DNA from: Flavobacteriales bacterium UBA7612
Lineage (GTDB): Bacteria; Bacteroidota; Bacteroidia; Flavobacteriales; Weeksellaceae
Direction of reading: 5' to 3'
Length of the DNA: 64,000 bases
Assembly: GCA_002484335.1 (NCBI GenBank)
Contig: DLJQ01000025.1
Coordinates: 134,355 to 198,354, forward strand
Shown: positions 53,477 through 63,568 of the stretch, piece by piece
Numbering within the stretch: position 1 is the stretch's first letter
Layout of the letters: each line of letters begins with the position of its first letter
Program-made: the position numbers and the translations under genes
Notes under the pieces: generated by a model
Told to the model about the DNA's origin: nothing
Database searches by the model: none
The model's input: the letters and a program-made list of their open reading frames with translations, nothing else

Positions 53477-54871
53477 CTAATAGTTATTCAACTTAGAAAA
53501 AAAGTAGGTTAATGCTAATAAATCAGCACTTCCTCCAGGACTAATATTTTTATCGATGCATAATGCATCAAAAATATTTAATTCCTTAATAATAGAATTG
53601 TTATTTTCATATATAGTAGGTTTAGATAAGATATTTAAAGCATGATTTTTTATCCAGTTCAATTCCTTTGTTCCTCCTCTATTTACAATATTTGTATCAT
53701 CATTGATAGAAATTAATTTTAATAATGTAATAGCTAAACGATGATCTTCATCTAAATTAGAGTATTTGATGTATATAGGAAGTGAATGTTCCATAATGGT
53801 TTGGTAACCACTCGAAGCTTCACCTCGAGCTCCTTTTAATTGATGTTTTCTGAATAAACGTATACCAGCAGTTTCTTCTTTTATATCAGAATTATTGAAT
53901 TCATTTATTAAAGAAATTGTTGCTTCTGAGATAAATTGACTTATCCTATTTTCATCAATTTTTATGTTCTGTTTATATAAATATCCTATTGCAGATAATA
54001 CTAATCCAAAAGAAAAGATGCTTCCTTTGTGAGTATTCACTCCATTGGTTGCATTAAACATTGATTTTTCAGCATTAATTCCTATTTTTCTTGCACTAAA
54101 AAAAACTTCTTCAGGGGTTTTGTATTTTAAATTCATTCCATTAATGATGAATTCATAGAAAAAAGGTTTTAAAGATTCAGTACTTTTTATGAATGTATCG
54201 TAATTCATATCTTTATGAGAGCCTGAATTTTTTTGATCTACAAGACCAGGTTTTGGAGTTAGGTTTAATTCTTTTAATAAAGATTTATTTGCTAGTTCGG
54301 TATAGTTTAAAGCAAAACAATCCTCAGCGGCTAAAGATTGCATTTTTCTATAAATTTCATTTATAGAATGTTTTCTCTCTCTTGCACAAATTTTTGCATT
54401 ATTATCACAAATAAGGCATTTTCTTGGTAAGTTATTATCAACTTCTGTTCTAGAAATTATTTTTCCATTTTCATCTAAAACATCTAAATCCCATAATCTA
54501 GCAATAGGTAGAGATTCTTCAATCTCTATCATGTGTTTTTTTAAGGAAAGTGGATTAATTTCTAATGCAAAAAGAGCATATAATCCAGTATCTTCATTTA
54601 AAATAATTTTTTCATTGATTGTAATGTTGTTTTTATCAATGAATAACCCAATAACTTGTAGTGCTCGATCAAAAATGTATTCTAATAATTTATTTTTTTT
54701 AACACCTCCTGGGCTAATTAGGCTAATAGATAATAAACAACAAGAATGTTTATCTAAACATTCTTGTTGTAAAAATTGCCTTTTATCTCTTGATGCTAGA
54801 ACTTCTAAAAGTTGAACTTCTTTTCCAATCAAGCTACTAGGTTGGGATAATTCTAAGAAATTAATATTCAT
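53477..54871 (-). CDS. citXG: CitX-CitG fusion: citrate lyase prosthetic-group synthesis and transfer
   Basis: A 464-residue fusion. Residues about 1-175 are CitX (LLEVLASRDKRQFLQ; ARLWDLDVLDENG; PRKCLICDN..CARERKHS), which attaches the prosthetic group to CitD. Residues about 180-464 are CitG (LNLTPKPGLVDQKNSGSHKDM; GVNTHKGSIFSFG; GARGEASSGYQ; SPGGSADLLA), which makes 2'-(5''-triphosphoribosyl)-3'-dephospho-CoA from ATP and dephospho-CoA. Such CitXG fusions are known from Pasteurellaceae. Its start shares one base with the citF stop (TAATG). Confidence 0.93.
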   Translation of the reverse strand: MNINFLELSQPSSLIGKEVQLLEVLASRDKRQFLQQECLDKHSCCLLSISLISPGGVKKNKLLEYIFDRALQVIGLFIDKNNITINEKIILNEDTGLYALFALEINPLSLKKHMIEIEESLPIARLWDLDVLDENGKIISRTEVDNNLPRKCLICDNNAKICARERKHSINEIYRKMQSLAAEDCFALNYTELANKSLLKELNLTPKPGLVDQKNSGSHKDMNYDTFIKSTESLKPFFYEFIINGMNLKYKTPEEVFFSARKIGINAEKSMFNATNGVNTHKGSIFSFGLVLSAIGYLYKQNIKIDENRISQFISEATISLINEFNNSDIKEETAGIRLFRKHQLKGARGEASSGYQTIMEHSLPIYIKYSNLDEDHRLAITLLKLISINDDTNIVNRGGTKELNWIKNHALNILSKPTIYENNNSIIKELNIFDALCIDKNISPGGSADLLALTYFFSKLNNY

Positions 54872-56376
54872 TAGCTTTTAATTTGATATACAGTATCTAT
54901 AATAGATCCATTTCTGTATCTAACAACAGCGACTGGTTTATCAGTAAATTCAATTGGTTTAGGTTTTCCTGTTAGTTCAATTGCTTTATTTTTTAATTCT
55001 TCAATGGTAATAGTAGGAATTCCTGCTTCTTCCAATCTTCTTTTTAAATTTGGTCGTTGAGGATTAACTGCAATTCCATGATCGGTAACCAATACATCAA
55101 TATTTTCTCCAGGAGTTACACAAGTTAATACATTTTCCACAACTGTTGGAATTCTTCCTCGAACTAATGGAGCAACAATAATTGCCATTCTAGCAGTAGA
55201 AGCGGCATCACTATGTCCACCAGAAGCACCACGTATTACTCCGTCTGATCCTGTTAATACATTTACATTGAAATTAGTATCGATTTCTAAAGCACTCAAA
55301 ACAACAACATCTAATCGCTCTACAGAAGCTCCTTTAGAACTATAATTTGCATATTGATTAGCACTGATTTCAATATGATTTGGATTTACTTTGATTGATC
55401 GAGCAGCATCTTTATCAAAACTTTGAACATCTAATAACTTCAGAATTAAACCTTCTTCATGTAGTTTTACCATACTAGATGTAATACCTCCAAGAGCAAA
55501 TGAAGCTTTAATATTTTCAGATCTCATTTTATTTTCTAAAAACTGAGTTACAGCTAAGGCTGCACCACCAGAACCTGTTTGTAATGAAAATCCATCTTTG
55601 AAAAATCCTGATTTTATAATTACTTCAGATGCCTTTTTAGCGATTAAAAGCTCTCTAGGGTTTTTGGTCATCCTAGTAGCATCAGCTCCAATTTTTGCAG
55701 GATCACCTATTTTATCAACTTTTACAATATAATCTACTTCATCTTGAGCGATACTTTTAGGAGAGAAAGGATATTCTTCGATGTTTTCTGTTATTAAAAC
55801 TACTTTTTTTGCATATTGAGCATCGGTTTTTGCATAACCTAAAGATCCGCAGAAACCAACACCAGTTGCATTTCCAAATTCATCACAATAGGGAACACCT
55901 AGAAAAGCAATATCAATATTTAGTTCACCTTCTTTAATTAAATGAACTCTTCCTCCGTGTGTGTGTATATTAACAGGTTCTTTCATAATTCCGGAAGAAA
56001 TTTCCATTGCTAAATCACCTCTTAATCCTGAAGTGTATATTTTTCTAATTACACCATCTTTAATATATTGAATTAATGGATAATTACAACTGTTTAAAGA
56101 ACTTGCAGCAAGAATTAAATTTTTGAATCCTTTATTTACAATTTCTTTCATAACCATGTTGATAACGTAATCTCCATTTCTAAAAGCGTGATGAAAAGAA
56201 ATTGTCATTCCATCTTTTAGACCGCTTTTATCAATAACTTCACTTATTGTTCGGCAGATTTTTCTGTCATGAGGTATAGTCTCTAATAAGTCTAATTTAA
56301 ATACTTTTTTATATGCTTCTGCTGAACTATCTTTCTGTTGTTCTAAATAAGCAGATACTCTTTCTTTTTGATTCAT
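54871..56376 (-). CDS. citF: Citrate lyase alpha subunit (citrate CoA-transferase)
   Basis: The 501-residue alpha subunit exchanges the acetyl group on the acyl carrier for citrate. GMTISFHHAFRNGDYVINMV near the start and QTGSGGAALAVTQFLENKM, RGASGGHSDAAS and VTDHGIAVNPQRP towards the end are typical. Full length. It is the fourth gene of the operon, 12 bases after citE and overlapping citXG. Confidence 0.95.
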   Translation of the reverse strand: MNQKERVSAYLEQQKDSSAEAYKKVFKLDLLETIPHDRKICRTISEVIDKSGLKDGMTISFHHAFRNGDYVINMVMKEIVNKGFKNLILAASSLNSCNYPLIQYIKDGVIRKIYTSGLRGDLAMEISSGIMKEPVNIHTHGGRVHLIKEGELNIDIAFLGVPYCDEFGNATGVGFCGSLGYAKTDAQYAKKVVLITENIEEYPFSPKSIAQDEVDYIVKVDKIGDPAKIGADATRMTKNPRELLIAKKASEVIIKSGFFKDGFSLQTGSGGAALAVTQFLENKMRSENIKASFALGGITSSMVKLHEEGLILKLLDVQSFDKDAARSIKVNPNHIEISANQYANYSSKGASVERLDVVVLSALEIDTNFNVNVLTGSDGVIRGASGGHSDAASTARMAIIVAPLVRGRIPTVVENVLTCVTPGENIDVLVTDHGIAVNPQRPNLKRRLEEAGIPTITIEELKNKAIELTGKPKPIEFTDKPVAVVRYRNGSIIDTVYQIKS

Positions 56377-56388
56377 TTTTAGATAAGT

Positions 56389-57282
56389 TTATTGTTCTCT
56401 AATACCAGATAATTCAGCTTTTTCTAACACTAATTTTGCTCTTTCTATAATAGGTACATCAACCATTTTACCATTTAGAGAGACAACTCCTAAACCGATT
56501 TTAGCAGCTTCTTTAGCAGCTTCAACAACTTGTTTAGCGAAGTCTACATCTTTTTGAGTAGGTGCATATAAATTATGTATTATTTCTATTTGTCTAGGAT
56601 TAACTAGAGATTTTCCATCAAAACCTAATTGCTTAATTAAAGTCGCTTCTTTTAAAAAGCCTTCTTCATTATTTGCATCAGAATATACTGTATCAAAAGC
56701 CATTATTCCAGCAGCTCTTGCAGCATGTAAAATAGAGCTTCTAGCAAATAATAATTCTATGCCATCAGGAGAGCGTTCTGTTTTGATATCTCGAACATAG
56801 TCCTCAGCTCCTAAGGCTATGCCTATTAATCTATCTGTAGAAAAAGCAATTTCCCTAGCGTTTAAAATTCCGATTGCAGATTCTATAGCTGCCATCATTT
56901 TAGTTTTTCCTACTTCTATTCCATATTTTTTTTCAGCAGCTTCAATTTCTTTTTGCATATCTAATACATCTTGAGCAGAATCAGTTTTAGGTAGCCTAAT
57001 AACATCTACTCCAGCAGCAACAACAGCTTTAATATCGTTTATGCCAAAATCTGAAGTAAGTGAATTCACTCGAACAATTTTTTCGATATTTTTGTAAAAA
57101 GGATGTTTTAATGCTTGTACAACCAACATTCTTGCTCCATCTTTTTCTTTAATAGAAACAGAGTCTTCTAAATCGAATATTAGAGAATCTGGTTTGTATA
57201 TAAATGAATTACTAATCATTGCTGCATTTGCTCCAGGAACAAATAGCATACTTCTTCGTAATTTTACTGTATCTTTTCCCAT
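56389..57282 (-). CDS. citE: Citrate lyase beta subunit (citryl-ACP lyase)
   Basis: A 297-residue HpcH/HpaI-fold lyase that cleaves citryl-acyl-carrier into oxaloacetate and acetyl-carrier. LRRSMLFVPGANAAMI, DSLIFDLEDSVS, IRLPKTDSAQD, AAIESAIGILNA and LGAEDYVRDI mark the active site. The start overlaps citD by 19 bases. Confidence 0.95.
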   Translation of the reverse strand: MGKDTVKLRRSMLFVPGANAAMISNSFIYKPDSLIFDLEDSVSIKEKDGARMLVVQALKHPFYKNIEKIVRVNSLTSDFGINDIKAVVAAGVDVIRLPKTDSAQDVLDMQKEIEAAEKKYGIEVGKTKMMAAIESAIGILNAREIAFSTDRLIGIALGAEDYVRDIKTERSPDGIELLFARSSILHAARAAGIMAFDTVYSDANNEEGFLKEATLIKQLGFDGKSLVNPRQIEIIHNLYAPTQKDVDFAKQVVEAAKEAAKIGLGVVSLNGKMVDVPIIERAKLVLEKAELSGIREQ

Positions 57283-57551
57283 AACGTATTATCATTTGTT
57301 GAACGCATTAAAGCTGTTAGTAAACGTGCTCTTAAAACACAATCTAGAGCTCCTTTGTCATCTATTGAAATTTTTACTTTATCTATGCTTAATTTTGTAA
57401 GTATTTCATGCACTGTCCTTAATATATCATCTCCAAATTGAGCTTCTACCGTACTATTAATAATCACATTCAGTTTTTCCGAAGATGATACTCTTATCAT
57501 CAAGTCACTAGATTCTAATGTTCCAGCAACAGCTTCTTTTACTATTTTCAT
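57264..57551 (-). CDS. citD: Citrate lyase acyl carrier protein (gamma subunit)
   Basis: A 95-residue carrier. The sequence MKIVKEAVAGTLESSD places a serine at position 14 (GTLES14), where the phosphoribosyl-dephospho-CoA group is attached in known CitD proteins. ATG 57551 gives this standard numbering and is preferred over a TTG two codons earlier. It overlaps citE by 19 bases and follows citC by 10. Confidence 0.94.
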   Translation of the reverse strand: MKIVKEAVAGTLESSDLMIRVSSSEKLNVIINSTVEAQFGDDILRTVHEILTKLSIDKVKISIDDKGALDCVLRARLLTALMRSTNDNTLWEKIQ

Positions 57552-57561
57552 AATCAATAGA

Positions 57562-58596
57562 TTAATTTTTTTTGTTTTCTAAAAGAAAATTATAAGTTGT
57601 TTTTGGAACATATAATTTTAATTTGTCAAACTCGTTATTTTTAAATAATTCCCTAACTCTTGAGGCAGAAATAGGTTCACCATTAATTGTTTTTCTTTCA
57701 ATAATAGATACTTTTATCTCTGGATAATCCATTTTTGCTTCTTCAAACCAATATTTCATTTCTTGATTATATTTATTTGTAATAGGAGATTTAGGTTCTG
57801 TTCCAACAAAGCGATTTGTGATGTTTAAAGATGGAGCGATATAATGTCTAAAGATTTTTAAATCTAATTCTGCATAGTTATTATCTAAAATTTTTTCACT
57901 TTTCAAGAAATAAGAAGGAAAAGTAGCTTTAGAAATAATATATCGAGATCCTTCATATAAGGTTACATTATCGAGGTGAGAAATACCTTTTTTTACTAAA
58001 TTAAATCGGTCTTCATAAGAAAAGAAAGCAGAATCTTCTTTTACAACAAAAACATGTAACCAATCGCAAAGAGATGCAGCGCTTTCTATTAAAAATTGAT
58101 GTCCTAATGTAAATGGATCAGCATTAAGTACAACAGAGCCAATTTTTTTACCTTTTATTTCTTTACTGATATCTTTTAAATCATTACAGTAATTACTTAG
58201 TAAATCCTTACTATTTTCCATTAAAATAACATCAGAAGATGATTCTATTTTGAAACAACCACAATCTTTAAAGATTCTTTCATTTTCAGGTTTAGTATAT
58301 ACAAATAAATCTTTAAACCCTAAATCAAAACAAAGATGTGTTAATTCTGTAAATAGTTTTAAAACAATGCCTTCACCTCTGTAGTAAGGATCAATAGCAA
58401 CACATTTTATGATGCCACCTTCAGCAATAGCTCCCGTAGCAACTATTTCTCCTTCAACAGAAAAAGTTAAGTATTTGATTATTTCTTCTCCTAATTTTAA
58501 ATCATTTTTATAAAGAAATTTTTCTATACTATTAATTTTTTTATTATCATTAAGATAAACTTCTTCTATCTCGAAATTTCCATTTTTATTCATCAC
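57562..58596 (-). CDS. citC: [Citrate (pro-3S)-lyase] ligase
   Basis: A 344-residue ligase that acetylates the citrate lyase prosthetic group with ATP and acetate, activating the complex. The N-terminal GNAT-like domain (CVAIDPYYRGEGIVLKLF) is followed by the nucleotidyltransferase domain with VVLNADPFTLGHQFLIE and ISASRVREL. It is the first gene of citCDEF-citXG. The two initial ATGs (58596, 58593) are equally possible. Confidence 0.94.
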   Translation of the reverse strand: MMNKNGNFEIEEVYLNDNKKINSIEKFLYKNDLKLGEEIIKYLTFSVEGEIVATGAIAEGGIIKCVAIDPYYRGEGIVLKLFTELTHLCFDLGFKDLFVYTKPENERIFKDCGCFKIESSSDVILMENSKDLLSNYCNDLKDISKEIKGKKIGSVVLNADPFTLGHQFLIESAASLCDWLHVFVVKEDSAFFSYEDRFNLVKKGISHLDNVTLYEGSRYIISKATFPSYFLKSEKILDNNYAELDLKIFRHYIAPSLNITNRFVGTEPKSPITNKYNQEMKYWFEEAKMDYPEIKVSIIERKTINGEPISASRVRELFKNNEFDKLKLYVPKTTYNFLLENKKN

Positions 58597-59052
58597 TTTA
58601 GTAATAGTTTTTGGTTTGATTTGTAATGATACAATTTATAATAAAATAGAAAATACCAATTATTATTTTTATAATTAAAAACAAATAATAATAAAATATT
58701 TTAAACATATTATTTATTATTATAAAAAAAATAAAACAATAATTATTTATTATTAAATATAATATAATTACAATCAAACTTAGTACCAATGGATGGATAT
58801 AAAAGAAAAAAATGAGTAATTAATACAATAAAATTCTTATTTTAAATCATTATATATTGTTATGATTTACAAATTATAATAATATTTAATTTAAATGTTT
58901 TTTTACATTAAACAATATAGTATATAAATAAAACAATAACAATCTTTATATATATTTTTTTCTTAATGGATTAGAACCTAATGTTGAAATGCTAATGGAA
59001 AGTTTCTGATAAGAATTTCGTAAATTTACATTCTCAAAATAATAAAAAATCA
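58597..59052. other. 456-base AT-rich divergent intergenic region (citC / dnaE)
   Basis: Extremely AT-rich DNA with long A and T runs and no believable gene. CAAACTTA at 58775-58782 reads TAAGTTTG on the minus strand and could be the -7 element of the cit operon, with a leader of about 170 bases. TAAATTTA near 59021 is a near match for a dnaE promoter. I see no clear riboswitch or operator in the remainder. Confidence 0.45.
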
Positions 59053-62000
59053 ATGTACTTAATATACGATACAGAGACAACCGGTCTTCCTAAGGATTGG
59101 AACGCTCCAATTTCTGATTCAGATAATTGGCCAAGATGTATACAAATAGCTTGGCAATTGCATGATGAAATGGGACGTTTAATAGAACATGAAGATTATT
59201 TGGTTCGTCCAGATGGTTTTGATATTCCATATGACTCGGAACGTATTCATGGTATTTCTACAGATTTAGCAACAGAAAAAGGAATTCCTTTAAAAGATGT
59301 TTTAGATAAATTCAATGCAGCTTTAGGAAAAGCAAAATTTATTGTTGGTCAAAACCTTGGTTTTGATATTAATATTATGGGTGCTGAATTTTATCGATTA
59401 AATTATGAAAATGATTTAATTGAAAAACCTGTATTAGACACTTGTACAGAAGTCACTGCAGAATTATTAAAACTTCCTGGAGGTCGTGGAGGTAGATATA
59501 AGTTACCTACATTAACAGAATTACATAAATATTTATTTGGAGTTCCTTTTGGAGAAGCTCATAATGCAACTGCCGATGTGGAGGCGACCACTCGTTGTTT
59601 TTTTGAGTTGATTCGCAAACATGTTTTTACAAAATCAGAATTAGAAGTTGATGATGATTATTTTGTTCGATTCAATGAAGAGAATAAAACAAATATTCAA
59701 CCAGTAGGATTAAATCATATTAATCTAAAAAAAGCTTCTGAAGAGATTGCTAAACAAAAAGCTAAGGAAGAAGGAGGAGATGAGGTTATTGAGATTTCTG
59801 AAGAAATTCTTGAACAATTTCAACAAGCAAAATTTGCTCATCTTCATAATCATACACAGTTTTCAATTTTACAGTCAACTATTTCTGTAAAAGACTTAGT
59901 TTCTGCGGCTTCAAAAAATAAAATGCCTGCTGTAGCAATGACTGATCATGGAAATATGATGGGAGCTTTTCATTTTAATGCAGAAGTACAAAATCATAAT
60001 AAAGCTGCAAAAGCAAAGAATGAAGAGTTAATTGCTGAAGGAGCAGAACCAACAGAAGTTATCATAAAACCTATTATTGGTTCCGAATTCTTTGTTTGTG
60101 AAAATCATTTAGACAAAACAAAAAAGGATAATGGTTATCAAATTGTAATTTTTGCAAAGAATAAAAACGGCTATCATAATCTTGCCAAGATGGCTTCTAA
60201 AGCTTATACGGAAGGATTTTATTATGTGCCAAGGATAGATAAAGCTGTTATAGAAGAATACAAAGATGATTTAATTGTTCTATCTGGGAATTTACAAGGT
60301 GAAGTTCCTAATAAAATTCTGAATTTAGGTGAAAAACAAGCTGAAGATGCTCTTTTATGGTGGAAGGAGCAATTTGGTGATGATTTTTATATTGAGATGA
60401 TGCGACATGGTCAAGAAGATGAAGATCGTGTTAATCAAACATTATTGGCTTTTGCGAGAAAACATAATGTAAAAATAGTTGCTACAAATAATACCTATTA
60501 TATCAATCAAAATGATTCTAATGCACATGATATTTTATTATGCGTAAGGGATGCAGAAAAACAGTCTACACCAATTGGTAGAGGTAGAGGTTTTCGTTTT
60601 GGTTTACCAAATCAAGAATATTATTTTAAGTCGGAAGCTGAAATGAAACAATTATTTCAAGATATTCCAGAAGCAGTAATTAATATTCAAGAGATAATAG
60701 ATAAAATTGAAGAGTATACACTTTATAGAGATGTATTACTTCCAAAATTTGATATTCCAGCTGAATTTCTTCATGATGAAGATAATTTAGATGGAGGAAA
60801 AAGAGGTGAAAATGCTTATTTAAGACATTTAACCTATAAGGGAGCGGAGAAACGTTATCCAGAAATTACAGACGAAATAAAAGAACGTTTAGATTTCGAA
60901 TTAATAACAATTGAAAAAACGGGATACCCAGGTTATTTCTTAATTGTACAAGATTTTATTGCAGCAGCAAGAGAAATGGGAGTTTCTGTAGGGCCAGGTC
61001 GTGGTTCTGCAGCAGGTTCTGCAGTTGCTTATTGTTTAGGAATTACAAACCTTGATCCTATCCAGTACGATTTACTTTTTGAGCGTTTCTTGAATCCCGA
61101 TCGTGTATCCATGCCCGATATTGATATTGATTTTGATGATGAAGGACGATCATTGGTTATGGATTATGTAATTGATAAATATGGAGCAAACCAGGTAGCA
61201 CAGATTATAACATACGGTACAATGGCAGCCAAATCTTCAATAAAAGATACTGCTCGTGTGTTAGATTTACCTTTGTTCGATGCGAATAGAGTTGCAGGAT
61301 TAATCCCTAATATGAAATTGGCTAAAATATTTAATTTAGATGATAATGCGCTAAAAGGAGCTTTGAAAGCTGAAGAATTAGAAGCTGTCAATGAACTAAA
61401 ACGTCTTTCGAATGGAAATGATTTAGCTGCAGAAACTATTCAGCAAGCAAAAATATTAGAGGGTTCTGTTCGTAATACTGGTATTCACGCATGTGGAGTT
61501 ATTATTACGCCAGATGATATTACAAATTTTGTTCCTGTAACAACAGCTAAAGATTCTGATTTATATGTAACACAATTTGATAACTCGGTAGCTGAAAGTG
61601 CAGGATTATTAAAAATGGACTTTTTAGGGTTAAAAACATTAACCTTAATAAAAGATACCGTAAAACTTGTAAAGGCTAGAACAGGAATTGAAATTAATCC
61701 TGATGAAATTCCTATTGATGATGTAAAAACATATGAACTTTTCCAACGAGGAGAAACAGTAGGGGTTTTCCAGTACGAATCGCCTGGAATGCAGAAATAC
61801 ATGAAAGATCTTCGTCCTACTGTATTTGCAGATTTAATTGCGATGAATGCTTTATATCGTCCAGGGCCAATAGAATATATTCCTTCTTTCGTACGTCGTA
61901 AAAATGGAGAAGAACCAATTTCGTACGATTTGGATGCAATGGAAGAATATTTAGCAGAAACGTATGGTATTACCGTATATCAGGAGCAAGTAATGCTACT

Positions 62001-63456
62001 TTCTCAGAAATTAGCAGGTTTTTCTAAAGGTGATGCCGATGTATTGCGTAAAGCAATGGGGAAAAAGCAGAAAGCAGTTTTGGATAAAATGAAACCTAAG
62101 TTTGTAGAACAAGCAGCAGAAAAAGGTCATGATCCCAAAGTTTTAGAAAAAATATGGACAGATTGGGAAGCTTTCGCATCGTATGCCTTCAATAAATCTC
62201 ACTCAACTTGTTATGCATGGATTGCTTATCAAACAGCTTATTTTAAAGCACATTATCCAGCTGAATACATGGCTGCAGTACTTTCAAATAATATGAATGA
62301 TATCAAGCAAGTTACATTTTTTATGGAAGAATGTAAACGTATGGGATTAGCTGTTCTTGGGCCAGATATTAACGAATCGATTACAAAGTTTAACGTAAAC
62401 GAGAATTATGAAATTCGTTTCGGAATGGGAGCTGTAAAAGGAGTAGGGCAAGCAGCTGTAAACTCTATTATCAAAGAAAGAACTGAAAATGGTCCATTCA
62501 AGGATATTTATGATTTTGTGAAACGAGTAGAATTAAGAACAGTTAATAAAAAAACAATTGAAAATCTTGTATTAGCTGGTGGTTTCGATTCATTTGAATT
62601 TCATCGAGGAAGATATTTTTACATTGACAATACAACAACTAATCTTGAAAAATTAATTAAATATGGAGCGAGTTTTCAAGAACAAAAAAACTCTGCTCAA
62701 ACTTCTTTATTTGGAAATTTTGGAGGAGGAGATGATTCTATAGAAGATGTGGTTCCTGTATTACCAGATTGTGAAAAATGGAATATGTTACAAAAACTTT
62801 CTAAAGAGAAAGAGGTTGTAGGAATTTATATTTCATCTCATCCTTTAGACGATTTTAAACATGAAATGAAAATGTCATCTAATTGTAGTATTTCTGATAT
62901 TAACGTTAATGAAGATAATTTTATTAATAAAGAAGTGTCTATTTGTGGAATGATGTCTAATATTCAACATAGGATAGCTAAGAATGGGAATGAATTTGGT
63001 ATTTTTACTTTTAGTGATTATACAGATTCTATGGATATTATGGTTTTCGGATCAGATTATTTGAAATACAGACATTATATGCAAGAGAACATGTTTTTGA
63101 ATATAAAACTGAATATTTCGAAAAAAGAATTCAAAGATAAGGAAGGAAATGTTACACAAGGAAGAGTATATAAGAACATTACAAATATTCAATTGTTGAA
63201 TGAAATTGTAGAAAAACATTCAGAAAAAATTACTGTAAAAATTGAAGTAAGTGATTTTTCCGAAGAAATTTTCAATAAATTATCAGATATTATGTTCAAA
63301 CATCAAGGTGATAAATCATTACGAATTCAACTTATAGATTCTAAAGATTATTTGAATAATCTTGATTTATCAGCCAATAAATTAAAAGTAAATATTTCTC
63401 GAGACTTATTACACGAGCTTGATGAATTGCAGGAAATATCATTCAAATTGAATTAA
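59053..63456 (+). CDS. dnaE: DNA polymerase III alpha subunit with N-terminal proofreading exonuclease
   Basis: A 1467-residue replicative polymerase. Residues 1-190 form a DEDDh 3'-5' exonuclease (D6-T-E8 in YDTETTG; H170-NATA-D175), a function supplied by separate DnaQ in E. coli. The PHP domain begins near 261 (FAHLHNHTQFSIL). The polymerase core has GPGRGSAAGS (647-656) and PDIDIDFDDEGR with catalytic aspartates near 689 and 691, then the finger domain, helix-hairpin-helix and C-terminal OB-fold (VSICGMMSNIQHR). This fused architecture is characteristic of Bacteroidota. Confidence 0.96.
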   Translation: MYLIYDTETTGLPKDWNAPISDSDNWPRCIQIAWQLHDEMGRLIEHEDYLVRPDGFDIPYDSERIHGISTDLATEKGIPLKDVLDKFNAALGKAKFIVGQNLGFDINIMGAEFYRLNYENDLIEKPVLDTCTEVTAELLKLPGGRGGRYKLPTLTELHKYLFGVPFGEAHNATADVEATTRCFFELIRKHVFTKSELEVDDDYFVRFNEENKTNIQPVGLNHINLKKASEEIAKQKAKEEGGDEVIEISEEILEQFQQAKFAHLHNHTQFSILQSTISVKDLVSAASKNKMPAVAMTDHGNMMGAFHFNAEVQNHNKAAKAKNEELIAEGAEPTEVIIKPIIGSEFFVCENHLDKTKKDNGYQIVIFAKNKNGYHNLAKMASKAYTEGFYYVPRIDKAVIEEYKDDLIVLSGNLQGEVPNKILNLGEKQAEDALLWWKEQFGDDFYIEMMRHGQEDEDRVNQTLLAFARKHNVKIVATNNTYYINQNDSNAHDILLCVRDAEKQSTPIGRGRGFRFGLPNQEYYFKSEAEMKQLFQDIPEAVINIQEIIDKIEEYTLYRDVLLPKFDIPAEFLHDEDNLDGGKRGENAYLRHLTYKGAEKRYPEITDEIKERLDFELITIEKTGYPGYFLIVQDFIAAAREMGVSVGPGRGSAAGSAVAYCLGITNLDPIQYDLLFERFLNPDRVSMPDIDIDFDDEGRSLVMDYVIDKYGANQVAQIITYGTMAAKSSIKDTARVLDLPLFDANRVAGLIPNMKLAKIFNLDDNALKGALKAEELEAVNELKRLSNGNDLAAETIQQAKILEGSVRNTGIHACGVIITPDDITNFVPVTTAKDSDLYVTQFDNSVAESAGLLKMDFLGLKTLTLIKDTVKLVKARTGIEINPDEIPIDDVKTYELFQRGETVGVFQYESPGMQKYMKDLRPTVFADLIAMNALYRPGPIEYIPSFVRRKNGEEPISYDLDAMEEYLAETYGITVYQEQVMLLSQKLAGFSKGDADVLRKAMGKKQKAVLDKMKPKFVEQAAEKGHDPKVLEKIWTDWEAFASYAFNKSHSTCYAWIAYQTAYFKAHYPAEYMAAVLSNNMNDIKQVTFFMEECKRMGLAVLGPDINESITKFNVNENYEIRFGMGAVKGVGQAAVNSIIKERTENGPFKDIYDFVKRVELRTVNKKTIENLVLAGGFDSFEFHRGRYFYIDNTTTNLEKLIKYGASFQEQKNSAQTSLFGNFGGGDDSIEDVVPVLPDCEKWNMLQKLSKEKEVVGIYISSHPLDDFKHEMKMSSNCSISDINVNEDNFINKEVSICGMMSNIQHRIAKNGNEFGIFTFSDYTDSMDIMVFGSDYLKYRHYMQENMFLNIKLNISKKEFKDKEGNVTQGRVYKNITNIQLLNEIVEKHSEKITVKIEVSDFSEEIFNKLSDIMFKHQGDKSLRIQLIDSKDYLNNLDLSANKLKVNISRDLLHELDELQEISFKLN

Positions 63457-63505
63457 TTATACATTTATTCTATTCTATAATTGAGAGATTATATAGTGTT
63501 CGATT

Positions 63506-63534
63506 TTGATGAATTAAAAATTTGTGTAGATTTG
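63506..63534 (+). promoter_or_regulatory. Promoter (-33 TTG, -7 TAGATTTG) for trxA
   Basis: TTG at 63506-63508, an 18-base spacer, then TAGATTTG at 63527-63534; the trxA ATG lies 34 bases further on. Confidence 0.7.
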
Positions 63535-63568
63535 TACAATTAAGATTTAGATATAAAAAATTAAGATT

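Noticed and set aside
58598..58789. Open frame of 63 codons on the minus strand before citC
   Set aside because: It is a low-complexity isoleucine/asparagine/tyrosine string from AT-rich spacer DNA without a recognisable start context.
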